Origin: Nereocystis luetkeana
Taxonomy: Eukaryota > Sar > Phaeophyceae > Laminariales > Laminariaceae
NCBI GenBank assembly: GCA_031213475.1
Contig: JARUPZ010000034.1
Location: 5,525,680-5,589,679 of the forward strand
DNA: 64,000 nucleotides
Reading direction: 5' to 3'
The notes under the pieces were generated by a model. It did no database searches. It was not told where the DNA came from and was given only the letters and a program-made list of their open reading frames with translations. This document shows positions 20,585 through 32,483 of the stretch, in pieces. Made by a program: the position numbers and the translations under genes. Numbering within the stretch: position 1 is the first letter of the stretch; every line of letters starts with the position of its first letter.

Positions 20585-21197
20585 CTCCCGCCAGAGACGC
20601 CGTGTTCTGGCCCACTTCGCATTCCACGAAAGTCAAGGAAGACTTATCGCGGGCGGCAACGACGCCGCCGACCTCCCCTCGCCCCCCGGTCAGGGACAGA
20701 CCTTCCAGATGCAGGGCTGACGCATTGACCACAAACAGCGACGCCAACCCTCCCCCGTCGATCGCCGCCGATCTTCCGGAGCCCTTGATTGTTAGGGAAG
20801 TGCCGTCCGTGACCTGTAGTGGCTGATTCATGCGGACGGCTCCCTGCCACTCTACCTCGAAGATGCCCCCGGGGCTGCTGCGGATCAGGTCGTTCCTGAG
20901 CTGATTTGTCTCCTCCGTGGATGATACTACTACTGCCACTGCTGCTGGTTTTGCTGCTGCTGCTGCTGCTGCTGCTGTTGCTGCTGCTGCGTGTGGCGAT
21001 GAAGCCGCCGCTGTCGCGATGGCATTGGTGGCGGGGGTGGGGGTGGTGACGGAATAGAAATCGCCTGGAGGAAGCAGAGCTCGGTTGCCCCCCCCGACCA
21101 CAGCAGCAGCAGCAGGAGGAGGAGGAGAAAGAGCCAGCAACAACAGCAAGCTAACAATACATGCATTGTTGTTGTTACGGTCGCTCAAACGCAACAT
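20585..21197 (-). CDS. Secreted beta-helix (POMP-like) protein, first exon
   Basis: Residues 1-34 are a signal peptide (charged start, then ACIVSLLLLLALS). Residues 35-95 are a low-complexity Ala/Pro/Thr linker with a CTG-encoded poly-Ala run (about 68-82). From residue 96 a right-handed beta-helix begins: NQLRNDLIRSS, then SLTIKGSGRSAAIDGGG, LFVVNASALHLEGLSLTGG and SSLTFVECEVGQN, which is the repeat grammar of polymorphic outer membrane or pectate-lyase-like repeats that are abundant in brown algae. The frame runs past a strong donor: GGCGGGAG then GTAAGC at 20584-20580, so the exon ends at 20585 after 204 codons plus one base (phase 1). The 8 residues beyond are intron read-through. The start is the first ATG and gives the signal peptide directly. 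A cell-surface or extracellular role is likely. Downstream exons were not found in the next few kb. Confidence 0.75.
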
Positions 21198-21802
21198 CGT
21201 TGGGGCCGGCCGGGCACCGTCGTCGCGTCCGCCGCCGCCGCCACAACAAATTTAGCCCTCTCTCCTGTGGGAGAGTGATCGCCGCCGCTGCCGCCGCAGT
21301 TCTAACCCTCCTCCTCCGTCGTGGGAGATGGTTGGACAGGGTAGGGGAGCTATAGCCAAAGCTTTCGGTCTCACCACATATTTTCCGGGTGTATCCTTGC
21401 TTTTGTGGCTCTTCTTATAGTTGTGCCTGCAGTAGCTTCTACTACGATTCAATCGTAGTTCTAGGTGCTCCGCCGTGACCGCGGCGCCGAAGAAGGGAGA
21501 TGGTGGCGAATCCGAGGAGAAGCTTGTGAAAGTCAGCAGCTTGGCGATATGAGATGGGATTTAATATGTGCATACGGGTTTTTCCCAACAATGGCATAAC
21601 ATGGGATGAAGATCCGGCGGGAGGGGGTTCAAACTTGTGGAACAACAGCCACACAGCGGTGAAGGACAGGAGGAGATACGAGAGGGGAAACAAATGGGAG
21701 AAATTATGGAAGGAAACGCGGAGAGAATGATAAAAACAAGGGAAACTAAAAAGCACCGTGTCCTCTCTCACAGGAAAGGGGATAGCCGTAAACTAATAGT
21801 AC
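21198..21802. other. Upstream region of the beta-helix gene
   Basis: GC-rich with GCCGCC runs next to the start codon. No clear TATA box. Further out there is purine-rich sequence with no recognised gene. Confidence 0.4.
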
Positions 21803-21912
21803 TATTAACGGGGGGCCATATTAATTAGGACCTTCGGTAGACATAAAAACCAACACACTTACCTGTTTTTACTCACAATATTTGGTCTTATTTACTATGG
21901 TCCCCCGAAATA
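21803..21912 (+). mobile_element. Family A MITE
   Basis: 110-bp copy, left tip TATTAACGGGGGGCC and right tip GGTCCCCCGAAATA; core AATATTTGGTCTTATTTAC. Confidence 0.75.
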
Positions 21913-22365
21913 AGTGAGAGGGCTTGATGGCTGGAATTACTCTATTTCTGAGGAACTCATAAAAAGATCGAAGGATTTTTCTTCTATTAATATTAATAAT
22001 TTACAATTAAATACGACAATAAATAACAGGATATATATATATTGAGCGATATGATTAACAATAACAGATGATCTATACCAGGTATGTATGATACGTACGT
22101 ACCTGGTACTACTGCAATAGATCCCTGTAGTCTACCCTTTGGGGTACACCCTGGTGGTATCAAAAGCCTGGCTAACATTAATGCCCACGACTATAATGTC
22201 AGTATAGTGTACGGTATATATATTATACTGTGTACTGCCGAATGAATAATGTGTGAATTATTATACATACGATATAGGATAAAAATATTCACTATTAATA
22301 GCAGACTGAGTCTCGCTCTACCTATACTACTTACACATATTTTTTTCTTGTTCGTTCGTACCAGG

Positions 22366-22408
<43 letters not shown>

Positions 22409-24170
22409 CCTACACAGGTTTTCTTCGTGTTCCTTCGTCCAGTCACTGAGGCATCAATGTTGTTACTGCAGTACGTATATATGTCTGCAGCGCATACGTG
22501 CACACACACATATATATATATATACCTGGTATATATATACCAGGTATATATATATGCAGTAAAAAACTTGTACCTGGTACATAATTGATACATCTGAACC
22601 CCCAATTAAAGGGTCGCCAGGAGGCCAGGATGGGCATATAGAATAGGGAGGGAGGGACTATTTATGTCCCGGGTTATCATTAGGGCTCGAGCGCGTGGCG
22701 CGTAAATGTACTCAAAATGTTCGTATCATTCGTTTGAGACCACCCCTCCCTCCCTGCGAGAGCCCGCTTGACGCACCCTTGCACTGGCAACGTCGGTCTC
22801 CCGTACCGTTTAGCCCATGCCACGGCGAAAGAAATGGCCAGCAGCGTATATTGCGTACCAATGCCGCATTGTTTTACTCCAAAATGAAGCGTCGCATCCT
22901 GAGTAAACGTCGGTGCTTGCAGGAAGGTTGGGATTTTGGTTAGGGTGCTGCCAACCACACCCTCTACGAATTTGCCGTTTTCTTTCCGACGATAGCATTG
23001 CGACATGCAGCCGTGCTTCCTGTTCCCTCTCCGGAATATTGAGGGCCAAGGGTTTCCGTGTACACACGGCGCATTATTTGCACGGGGTTACTCATTCAAG
23101 CGTTTTGCTCTGATTCGAATATTGGAAACCAGAGCCTTTAAAGCCTTCTGCCATCCTCGGAGAGATAAAAAACATCAAGAAGACTTCGAACTTAGTCCCC
23201 TGAAACCGGAAAGTCACAAAGAAATTCAGCATGACAAGACTTAAGTAAAAACTATGTGGAAGATTGAACGGAGGAAATCTGGGGTTTGTCGAGAGGTATC
23301 GAGTCGTTGGCATGCTTGAATATAGGGGATATGACAATAGGGTCATAGAGGTGATGACGGGTGTAGTCGGTTGAACTGGGAAGACAGAGGCTTCGAAGGG
23401 TTGAAACAAAAAAAACATCAATCATTGTTTCTCCTGAGGCGAAAACAGACCCCATTATTTTCTTCGTCTTCGACAAATTAGGCCCCGCAAATTTGTTGGG
23501 GCCTGCGGTCAAAAATGGAGCGAGGGCCGAAAGCAAAAAGTATTGTGCGGCAAGCTGCGCATCTTCATTTGTGGTGCGCTGCGCCGAATTCTGAGGAGAA
23601 TGGTGCAACTGCTGCGCCACTTTTCACCACCTATTTGTAACCCTGTGCTGATGCCATGCATGGCCGTGCAGTCGTATGGTCTTGGACCCTAGCATCCCTA
23701 CAGTGCCGGGACGGAGCACGTGACGACTCATCAGTTTACCCGTCTGCAGCATTCGTGCACCCGCATGTTCTGTTCGCAAATTAGGGATTGATCTCAAACT
23801 CCAACTACGGATCTTTGCCACGAGGCCAGAGGGGGGGGGGGGGTGATTAATACACATTGCTTGGGGATGTATAGCCCGGATGCGGCCTAAGAGGTAAATA
23901 ATTGGGATAGATAAATGTGCCGTAAGACAAGGCCACGCAGAACGGGCGACAGGAAGAAAGCGATGCAATGCGAGTTTTAGGCTGGAGATTGAGAGCAAGG
24001 GCTGCGGGAGAATCTAGATGTAGATAGAGTACGCTAGGTCGGTGTGGTGAGCGGGAAGGAGTGATGAGGCTTGTAACATGTGGAAGGTTTTCGTGTTGTG
24101 CTTTTGCTGAGCATTCTACTAGGCGTCAGACATATTTCTGTGGCAGTTGTACCTGTCCACACAATATCAG
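21913..24170. other. No recognised gene; short repeats
   Basis: CT and TA dinucleotide runs at 22365-22410 and 22505-22560, the latter holding ACCTGGTA and ACCAGGTA facing each other. A hairpin-like GGCCCCGCAAATTTGTTGGG lies near 23482. The minus-strand open stretch 23252-23620 (122 codons, QLAAQYFLLSALAPFLTAG) is unassigned. Part of it (23248-23300) is shared with 31826-31878, so it is repeat-derived. Confidence 0.4.
23685..23750 (-). repeat. C-tract repeat fragment
   Basis: CTAGCATCCCTACAGTGCCG followed by GGACGGAGCACGT, as in the 61036 copy; the rest is missing. Confidence 0.5.
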
Positions 24171-24174
24171 GGTA

Positions 24175-24255
24175 TCTTCTTTCGGGAGATGTTTATATGA
24201 ATGAGTGATCAACGTTCAAGCTCATGCAGAACATTTTTGAATGGCGAACGCAATA
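24175..24255 (+). mobile_element. Family C fragment, opposite orientation
   Basis: GAGTGATCAACGTTCAAGCT and CATGCAGAACATTTTTGAATGG match the element core in its sense direction. Confidence 0.5.
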
Positions 24256-24794
24256 GTGATATGGTAAGTGGTCGACGATTGAGTTCGTCACTCACATTTT
24301 TGCACGCTGTGTCGGAGAACAGTGATCATATGGTAGCAACATAGCGAAGGTAGATGTATCGAGCGGCTCTTGCAGATATAGTAGTATCGGGTACACCACA
24401 TAGGGAACTCTTTCTCGGGGAAGGTGAGGAAGGTGTCCCGGGGGCTACTCAAATGTGGGGCAGCCTGGAGACTAGGGGGAGCAGGCGCGCGCGCTCGCGC
24501 GGGGTGTGTGTGTGCAACACCATCACACACCCACATGGCTTGAGCATTATGCCCGCATGGAGTTTAAGAAGCATTGCAAATACACGGGTGCTACAGTATA
24601 CGTCTGTTGAACCGCAAGCACCTACGCCAAATAACTAAGCCTTGTAACAGTCTCCCGCTCCACACCGGCGGGATGGCCAGGCCGATGGGATATACGGGTC
24701 CACGTGACAACACGAGTTTGTTATACGGCAAGGATTCCAAGTTATGAGGAGACCCAGCGAGATCAGTTTTCAGTCTCGACGTGGGGAAGTTATC

Positions 24795-24935
24795 TTTTCC
24801 TTAGAATTGCTTACCATGGTGAGCGGTGAGCATCGAACTCGCGATCCCGAAACCCGCATGTTCTGTGCCGTCGTCGCTATTAGTTCAAATATTAACCTGT
24901 TGGGCTACTGGTGCAGGATTACGCGGTTATCCATT
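24795..24935 (-). repeat. Candidate tRNA-derived SINE
   Basis: On the minus strand CCAGTAGCCCAACAGGTTAAT (A-box-like) is followed about 55 bases later by GCGAGTTCGATGCTC (B-box-like). The A-box neighbourhood matches 8805-8825. There is no cloverleaf and no clear tail. A weak call. Confidence 0.3.
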
Positions 24936-25299
24936 TGCTAGCAGTCCAGCAGGCGTACATCTCGTAGCCCCGCCGTTCTGTGGGGTGGGATTGGGGTTTT
25001 AGGAGCCGTGTCTTCGACCCATCAATGTACTGGGTCGTGGCGCTGGGTTGCGCGCATTTCCTCGTCTTCTGCATTTATACGGCTCACCATACGTAGTGGG
25101 CTGGTGTTATGGTATTGGCTTGAAGTTCCTAGAAGAAATGTCGGTAATCCCCTGAGCTTAGGTAATGGTTGCGTATTTGCATTACTTGGGGGGCGTGTGC
25201 CACATGGGAAAACAGCCGTTCAAGGCGAGCTAGGATCATCGGATCATCCGAGCCCGTTTGGCTTATAGCCTCCTCCGTGGTCGGATTGTGGAATACGCC

Positions 25300-25469
25300 G
25301 TTCTTCTTCTTCTCTTCCTCTTAGCGAAACCTTGTAAAAGCAAGAAAATCTTACGGAACCAAAATACAAGTTCTACCGTCGACGCCGTCTGTTGAACTAC
25401 CACAGCAGTAAACGTTATCCTCATGAGAATACCATAACAAATGGCGTCGACGGCAGAACATGGGTTTTT
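25300..25469. repeat. Short foldback element
   Basis: 25357-25469 has inverted ends: CAAGTTCTACCGTCGACGCC on the left and GGCGTCGACGGCAGAACATG on the right, spaced by about 60 bp. It looks like a single-copy foldback MITE. The flanking duplication is unclear. Confidence 0.5.
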
Positions 25470-25737
25470 AGCTCATGAGGTCGATGTTCACCACCGACCA
25501 CATGGATACTAAGCAATTGATTTTCAAGAAAACGATAACTTCCTCACCTCGAACCTGAAAATATCCTCCCTGGGTCCCCATATATTGGAACCGCTACGAC
25601 TAAGTAAGCCAAGTGTTAGCTTGGACTCGTCCACCCGAATAATCGGTCGACCTGAATGTATCCCGCCGGTCCATGGGTGGAGAGTTGCAGGAGAGTTATT
25701 TTAAGAAGTAGGGGTCAATGGTTGGCGTTTCATACAT

Positions 25738-25832
25738 CAACCCTTTTAGGAAAGCAGTCTCGGTTTGAGGACAAACCACTTAGAATTTCGATCGGTTTAT
25801 CCCATAAACGGGACTGTAGTTCTAACAGGGAT
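25738..25832 (+). mobile_element. Family B foldback MITE
   Basis: CAACCCTTTTAGGAAAGCAG left arm and ACGGGACTGTAGTTCTAACAG right arm; the TTAA flanks have decayed. Confidence 0.7.
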
Positions 25833-25988
25833 ATGGCGGGGTTAGTTCATAGTTCCTGCCATCCCAACCACATTAGAAAATAACGCCATAGGAAGGGGAG
25901 ACCAAGCAGAAGAGTAGCGATCGGGCTTAGCTAGAGGTCGAGGTAGAGAGAAGGTCGACACACCGTGTGAGTTAAGTTAGCGTAAAGT

Positions 25989-26399
25989 TTACCTGGTGGT
26001 TTCCTTATCTTTGATACTACTTTGCCGGTAGTATAAACGACTTTGGAATCTGGCGTCGAGATAAAGTGGGTCTAACATTATCGGCCACCAGAGTGGTCTT
26101 TCATTTTGGGCTTTCTTTCCCTTGTCCTCCTCCTCGTACCAGGGAGGCGTATTAGGGCTAAAAAAAGTGTGCAAGTCGGGCGCACAAATCAAGATGGCCA
26201 ATATTGTTGTTTGAACGTCGCCCACGAACTTCGAAATATCTACAACAAGCGCAGCCAAAACAAGTATGAAAGGGTCTTCCACTATATTCGGAGACGTTTT
26301 CCTCCAGGGGTCATTTTGAACAAAACGCGCACCTATTGCTTTTAGCAAACGTCTTGTCAATATGCGAACGCGAACTAACGTGTGACGCGCAACACGCAC
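25989..26399 (-). CDS. Unidentified open stretch
   Basis: 136 codons with mixed composition (LLKAIGARFVQNDPWRKTSP, ILVLAALVVDISKFVGDV). No domain is recognised and no splice or start signal is convincing. It may be chance. Confidence 0.15.
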   Translation of the reverse strand: MRVARHTLVRVRILTRRLLKAIGARFVQNDPWRKTSPNIVEDPFILVLAALVVDISKFVGDVQTTILAILICAPDLHTFFSPNTPPWYEEEDKGKKAQNERPLWWPIMLDPLYLDARFQSRLYYRQSSIKDKETTR

Positions 26400-27213
26400 C
26401 CCTGCCTCGTACTGGCCGTGAGTGGTCGAGGTTTACGCTGGGGGTTGTCGTAGGGATACTCTACGAACAAACATGACGCAAATGCATGCATTGGGGGGAG
26501 GCATGAACAAGCGCTTCTGGTTTCGGCGTTTACGTACAATGTATTTTTATCTTCTGTTACATTGTCGTGACCGTATCCCCCCCCCCCATTTGTGTGCTAT
26601 TAGCCATTCTGATAAAATCGAATTGTTGATTAGCGGCGAGCTAGATATCCTGCAATTCGTTGGTATGCGGCTTGCTGTACGGTTTTTACTACAGTAGTAC
26701 CTTTCTTTGCCAAATATATGGCAATGATGTGTGGCACTGGTGGTTATCGGATTTTATTTTAAATGATCCATGATAGTATAATTCGAACACTAAGGGAAAC
26801 TAACCGACAAGATAAGAATTAGCAACATACTGCAAGAAACTTCAGCAATCGACCACACACGGGATAAGAAACGAGGTCGATACGGGAACGCCGAACGAAG
26901 CAAGAAGCGTGGGCTACAGCAATGTACCGTACAACTTTCTCCCGTTGAGAGGGTACTTACGAGCTATTATTCGCGTATGAATAGATTGTCATCCCTTGAT
27001 TTTTACTTTTTATCAAAAAACCTTCAACCGGATATCCAGGACCCCCAAAATCATTTGCCGATTTACAGTCTGTATGGAGTTTGTTCATTTGACGAGGCGT
27101 TCTACGATAGAGGTTCACCCTACCTTTTATGAGGCTCCTCGCTTAAGGAGCTCCAGCCCTCACCCCAAAACTGACATCAGCAGAATTCAAAATGCATCGC
27201 GGCGAATAATCCC

Positions 27214-27625
27214 ATGGCCCAAGTCTACAAAACGTTGTTTTTCGAAATCAACTTTGACATTCCGACGATTTTGGGTCAAGGAACCCCGTCTTTCAGAAAC
27301 AAAATAGCGGAAATGTGCTATCTCTATCGTAGCACGGGTCTGACGGGGGCGATGCGGCCCGCCGCAGCCCTGCATGATCTCAGCCCCATTGAAGCTCCGG
27401 AATCCTCCAAGCGGGGTGATACATGCCAGGGCCTCGCTTGACGACCTGATGACCGCGTTGGTGTCCGTTTCCAGCGAAATCGGCGGATGCAATACCTGCT
27501 TCTACAACACCACATCGGCGAATCCGCTGCAGGTACTTCAGAGGGGCGACATCATCAACACACCGCTCGACAGGAACAAGGCTGCAAACCTCGGACTAAC
27601 AATCGGTTCCCACTTAATGATCTAG
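27214..27625 (+). CDS. Unidentified protein-like DNA, two frames
   Basis: Two overlapping open stretches in different frames (27214-27441 and 27374-27625) have protein-like content: FEINFDIPTILGQGTPSFRN in the first, ASLDDLMTALVSVSSEIGG in the second. GC is higher than in the surroundings. The family is unknown and it is probably a relic. The GATCT-rich repeat follows directly. Confidence 0.2.
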
Positions 27626-27815
27626 ATAATTTGAAGGCAGTAGATGTATTCCATATGTTGTGTGATCTAGCTCACGCTACCGGATATCACCCGTATAATC
27701 CGCATGATCTACGAGCGTATGTTTCCATGGATGAATCTGTGCCAAGTACGCAGATCTCGCACAACCTCTGACCCCGGCAGGTGAGAAACTAGATGATCTA
27801 CAGCAGTAGATCGTG
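27610..27815 (+). repeat. GATCT-rich dispersed repeat copy
   Basis: Contains ATGATCTAGATAATTTG, TGTGATCTAGCTCACGCTAC, GATCTCGCACAACCTCTGAC and TAGATGATCTACAGCAGTAG. Confidence 0.5.
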
Positions 27816-27912
27816 AGCTGTCCTAAGTGTGCAAGGTTGCGCTTTTACGAGCGAAGCCACAACATCACCACCTTCGCGGTGGAATGTTTTGGTCGTCTAG
27901 GGATTGGAGACA

Positions 27913-28200
27913 TCATCGCATCCGCCAGCTGGCAGCGAGCGTGGTGGGGAGGCGGGGTGGAAGGTCGATGGCGAGGAAAGGAGGAGTAACTGAGCTCCTG
28001 TTGTTGCGGATCGCCTCGGTGACCACCCAGGTCGCCTTCTCGCGGAGGGTGTCCCGCTTCACGCTCAACCATGTGGTCGCCCGAGAGGTTGAAAGTGGCA
28101 GAGGGGGGGGGGCAGAACGACAACTATGCCTGGAGATCATGGGGCCTTGATGCGGCCTGGCATCCAAAGATTGGAGGATAGACGAGAGAGTGTGCAACAA
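27913..28200 (-). CDS. Unidentified open stretch, GC-rich
   Basis: 95 codons. TTWLSVKRDTLREKATWVVT followed by EAIRNNRSSVTPPF looks like real protein. The overlapping plus frame (107 codons) is also open, so the coding strand is uncertain. No family is recognised. Confidence 0.2.
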   Translation of the reverse strand: MLHTLSSILQSLDARPHQGPMISRHSCRSAPPPLPLSTSRATTWLSVKRDTLREKATWVVTEAIRNNRSSVTPPFLAIDLPPRLPTTLAASWRMR

Positions 28201-29360
28201 GGTATGAAAAAAAGCAACAGGTAGGCTAGATCGGTGCTACGCCGGGAGTAGGCAGGGAAATGGGCTACGACTATATATAGGTATGCGTATGCTTGTGAAA
28301 TTTTCGTCCTGTTTCCCACGTTTCTCCTCGTGCAGGCCCTTTTCGGCAAAACTCCAAGTACGCCGGCACGGGGAGCCCGGCCGGAGGACGTTAGTCGAGG
28401 TCTCGGCGGGATCCGTGAACTCCGGAGCGAGCGAGTGGCGAGCTCTTAAAGTTTGTTTTACGGCGGGAGTGGATAATACGGTTTCTCTAGTTTAAGTTGC
28501 AGTACGAGAGGCCTTCATTGGGCACGTACGGATAAAATGTCGTCAGCTTCTTACCCCTTCACGAGCAGACAGCCAATAATAGATGCACCAGGTAGACAGT
28601 AGGCAACAGGCAGAGAGCACAGCGTTACAACACTACAGCGCAAAAGCACCCGCAAGTAATGTACAGTTTTATATATACGTGTACAAAAAGCATACTTTTT
28701 ATGTTTTCTTTGGAACTTCTTTTAGGTTCTATTTTGACGCGTCGTCGGACCACGATGGGGGTGGCCTTTTTTGGCAAAACCATGTGTAGTGTGGCTTACG
28801 AGGCTCCTAGGCTGGGCAACTGCCCTGTATCGCTGGTCGGAGTATCATTCACTTGGGTTTGGTTAGACCTGGTCATCGGATTGCTCGTCGGTTTGTGCCT
28901 TCATGATTCATCCGTGTCAGGTTTCGGGCGAGGCACAGAGCCCCTTGAGGTGAAATGAGGAGCCTCGGAAAAATTGGGTTTACTGCTATTATCGTAACAT
29001 GCATATTTGTGCTTTGCCGAGGGAACTACGTTCGAGATCACTGCAGCATTCTGCACATCGTCGGGAGGGTGATATATGGAACAAGATGTTGTATTTGAAA
29101 CACAGAGGAGTACGAAGAAACATCCAGTGCACATCGTTTATATAAGATGTGCCAGATGCTACCAAGGCACGCCACTACAGTACTGCAGTACGTACCTGGT
29201 AGTGTATAATCCCGTTTGGGCGACTTCTACAACATAACAACTCTGGGGCGATAGGGGCTGCGAATCCTTAAGATTCTACTTTTTTTGCTAATGCCAGAGA
29301 TCGAGGGCAAGGGGGGGTGTACCACCGTATACACGAGTGCGTGCACACTGCAAGAGGTGC
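28201..29360. other. No recognisable gene
   Basis: Unique DNA with short frames only. Single TACCAGGTA/TACCTGGTA words lie near 28587 and 29192. Confidence 0.35.
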
Positions 29361-29365
29361 TGCAG

Positions 29366-29485
29366 GTCTGTGGGATACCGTGAACGTCCACGGGATACCC
29401 GTGGGATACGGCTGGATACCGTGGGAAGTCGTGCAGAGTACCGTGGGACACCGCGGGACACCGCGGGATACCGGGGTCAAGAATC
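29366..29485 (+). repeat. 10-bp-class tandem repeat
   Basis: Degenerate units of ACCGTGGGAT/ACCGCGGGAC repeated about ten times. Confidence 0.75.
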
Positions 29486-30541
29486 GCCTTCCAAAACCGC
29501 AAGAATCACGACAATCGGGGCCGATAATCGGTGTCGAGAATCGCAATGATCGGGGTTAAGAATCGAGGTCACGGTTCTGGTTCAGATATTCAAGTTAAAA
29601 GGCGCCTCAAGTTAATAGGCCCCTCAGAAATATTGAGTTGTTCAGGTTTCAGTGCCGACGGAAAGCGAAACGTAAACTCTTAGGAACCTCCAGTTAGGGG
29701 GCTAAAGTAGTGATTCACCTGGACGAGGACGGAATGGGTCGCAACCACGAGACATTTGTATGCGTGGCGAGGGCAGTCAGTTTGGGGCACATGTTCTACG
29801 CCGACGACCGACGACGCAGTCGACGACGGTGAATGGGACTTGCTAAGCTTATGGCAGCCATTGTGACAGTGTTCGCAGCAGCACAGTAGGCCCGACGGTA
29901 TCTAAGATGACGAAGATCATTCTGATACGAGCACCGCGCACCATACATCTCAGACCCTATATATCGCTCGTCGTCAAAGCACCATGCCACAGCGGTGGTA
30001 GACAGACATTCCTGTTCTTGTGCCTGGGCGGCGTTGTCCATGAAACTAAGTCCCGACCTCAGGCTTGACATCAGGAAACGGACGGATCTGACAGGTCTAT
30101 TATAGGCGTAGTTGATTCAACCAGGAGCATTTCCGATATGGTGGCCGCCCCGCCTCTTACGAAAGGTACATATGCTAAAGGCCAAGGAGAGGCGATTGAG
30201 AAATCTCCATTGCTCGGATGTTTGGGTGTGTTGAAGCGGGCTCTCACCCAGAAAATTAGAGCAAACAAGCTCCAAGTTTCGCGGAGGAAGTGAAGAAAAG
30301 TTTCCATGGATGGATGTAATGTACTTGAAGTACTGTAGTTGGAAGTTTACACACCTTGGACATAACGTAACACTCGGATAGCACTTATTTACGTTATTTG
30401 GCGTATCACAGGGACGTGGCCACGTGGTTACTGTGCGTTCTTGGCTACTTTAGTTTTTAAGCTAAGGTCAATCGACCTGTCCGATCTCCCCTCCTGTGCA
30501 GCCACGGATTGCGGTGCACTCTTGGCGGCTATAGCTCGTGC

Positions 30542-31660
30542 CTACGCGACAGCAGAGTCCACCTCCCGGATCTCGTCAACCAAGTGCTTGTAGAGCAGAA
30601 TCAGCATCATGCGCTCGATCTTCCGTGCAAGTATGTTATAGCGCAGGTCACCAATGATGTGGGCGAGCACTGAAAAATTGCGCTCGGCCTGACAGGTGGT
30701 GGCTTCGATCCCAAGGTACAACCGAGCGATAAACGCCGTAGGTATAGCGTGTGCGCCGAAAACGTGGCGTTGTCAGTCGTCGGACATACGCTGTCAGTGC
30801 CCCGCTAATGTCAAAACCCCAGAAAGGTGAAGCCATTCACGTCGATCTGTTCCTTCTCCGCCAAGTACACCAACGCCTTTCGCTCGATCAGCATGCTCCG
30901 ACCCGGACCCTGGGCCTCGACCGCACCGCTGCCGCCACTGCAACTCTGCCTCCACACGTGCAGCGCGCCGTTCCTCGAGTCTCGAAAGCCGCTTCTTCTT
31001 CTTGGCAGCAGGTTCCACGGGCTCGACGTTGACCACTGGTGCCCGGCACAGGCTCAGACGGCTGCAGGTCCGCCGCGTACTCGGCATTAACCGCGATTAA
31101 GTCCGCTTCGGCGCTGGTCCTGAGGGCTGCAGAGCCGTTCGCGAGTTGTACGGCGTCGAACATTTTTCGCCTCGGATCCATCAACGCGCACAAACGCTCC
31201 ACCTTCAGCAACGCCTTCCCCATCCCCTTTTCTCCCATCGCCTCCAGCAGCCCTTTCTTTCAGCACGTCCTGCACACCTCCAGGATAAGGTCAGTCACCA
31301 GGGTCTCCTCCGTGGGATGTCGCCCAGTGGAGGTGGTATGACGGTGGCGTTTTACATCCGAATTGGGTGGGAGTCCTCCCTCAGCATCTCCATTACCTCA
31401 CTCATGATGAACATCGCCTGGTTGATGTGGTTATCCTCGGCCCGTTGCATCCGAATAGTGGCCTCGGAGATGTCGCCCAGGAGGCTGCGCACCTCGTTGG
31501 TGACAGTCCATTCGTGTGATTTCAGCTTCCGCGGGTTCTGGGGTTGTTGCCGAAAGAAGTCGCTGATGGCCTTCTTCAAGGCCAGAAGGCGATCCATCCT
31601 CTTGAACTGGTGGGTCCACCTTCTCGTGGAGGCATGTTCGGGGGAAAAGCCGTGGGCGTG
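30542..31660 (-). pseudogene. hAT-family transposase, C-terminal part, broken
   Basis: Three landmarks of hAT transposases appear in order on the minus strand. At 31626-31352: RRWTHQFKRMDRLLALKKAI and then EWTVTNEVRSLLGDISEAT, the helical region after the first catalytic part. At 31185-31151: LMDPRRKMFD, matching the family's LDPR.K box. At 30730-30560: LYLGIEATTCQAERNFSVL and then LRYNILARKIERMMLILL, the C-terminal dimerisation domain, ending at a stop at 30544-30542. The landmarks fall in different frames and the last part is crossed by in-frame stops, so at least three breaks are present. The BED zinc finger and the first catalytic Asp region were not found. Its role would have been cut-and-paste transposition; it is now inactive. 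Confidence 0.8.
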
Positions 31661-31900
31661 GGGTGGGGGCCGGCGGGACAGAGAGTGGTGGTGTCGAGTT
31701 TTGATTTTGACATATTGCTGACATTTTGGTATTTTGGTATTTTGGTATTTTGTTATTATATTTGTTTCTATGCGATGGTATACTCGAACGAGGACAACAG
31801 GACACCGAACGCAAGCAAGTGGGAGATTGATCGGAGTAAATATGGGGTTCGTAGAGAGGTCCAATCGTTGAAAAGAGGGGATGGGCAAAAGAGTGTAAAT
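31661..31900. repeat. TTTTGGTA tandem plus block shared with 23248-23300
   Basis: 31722-31752 repeats ATTTTGGT. 31826-31878 (GGGAGATTGATCGGAGTAAA, GGTTCGTAGAGAGGTCCAAT) matches 23248-23300 with about 80% identity by eye. This may be the 5' flank of the hAT element, present without the gene at 23.2 kb. Confidence 0.45.
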
Positions 31901-32409
31901 AGTTGACGACGGGTTCAGGTTCAGAACACCTATGTTCGGTCATCGGCAACCTTCTCGTTCTGAAAAAAACGAGCGCTGAGAGATGGTCGCACCCCTGTGC
32001 GACAACCCTCATCCTTGCGGTGTATTGCGCTTATGAGGGAAACGTTTCCAACATATATTATGGCGATTACACTGCGTCGACCGGCCGCACGAAACAGCTG
32101 CGCAGGGTAGGACGCGTGTTTTCGAAGTGCAGTGCAATTGCCGAGTGGCCACACGCGTGCAGCACAGCAGTATATAGTGCTACCTACACTATGGCATGCT
32201 CTTCTGATATATACTGTACCAGATACGTAGCTACGTGATTCGATCGCACTCTCTCGTCGTATTTTGAGCGCAACATATAAGTCGCAAACAGGTTTTGAGA
32301 GTGAGTGCACTCGAAAGCCACGTCCTCATCAAAAGTTACTCTTACACCGTAGTTAGTTGCTGAGCGAACCTGAAAGACGGTGCTGTTATCTTACCAGCCC
32401 CCTTCCCGG

Positions 32410-32476
32410 CCCTCTCCCCCCCCCCCCCCCTCCGTCCCCCTGCCCCCCCTCCCTCCCTCCCCCCCCCCCCCCGCCC
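32410..32476 (+). repeat. Poly-C tract
   Basis: Two C-runs with few interruptions, just before a C-tract repeat copy. Confidence 0.85.
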
Positions 32477-32483
32477 CCCCGCC

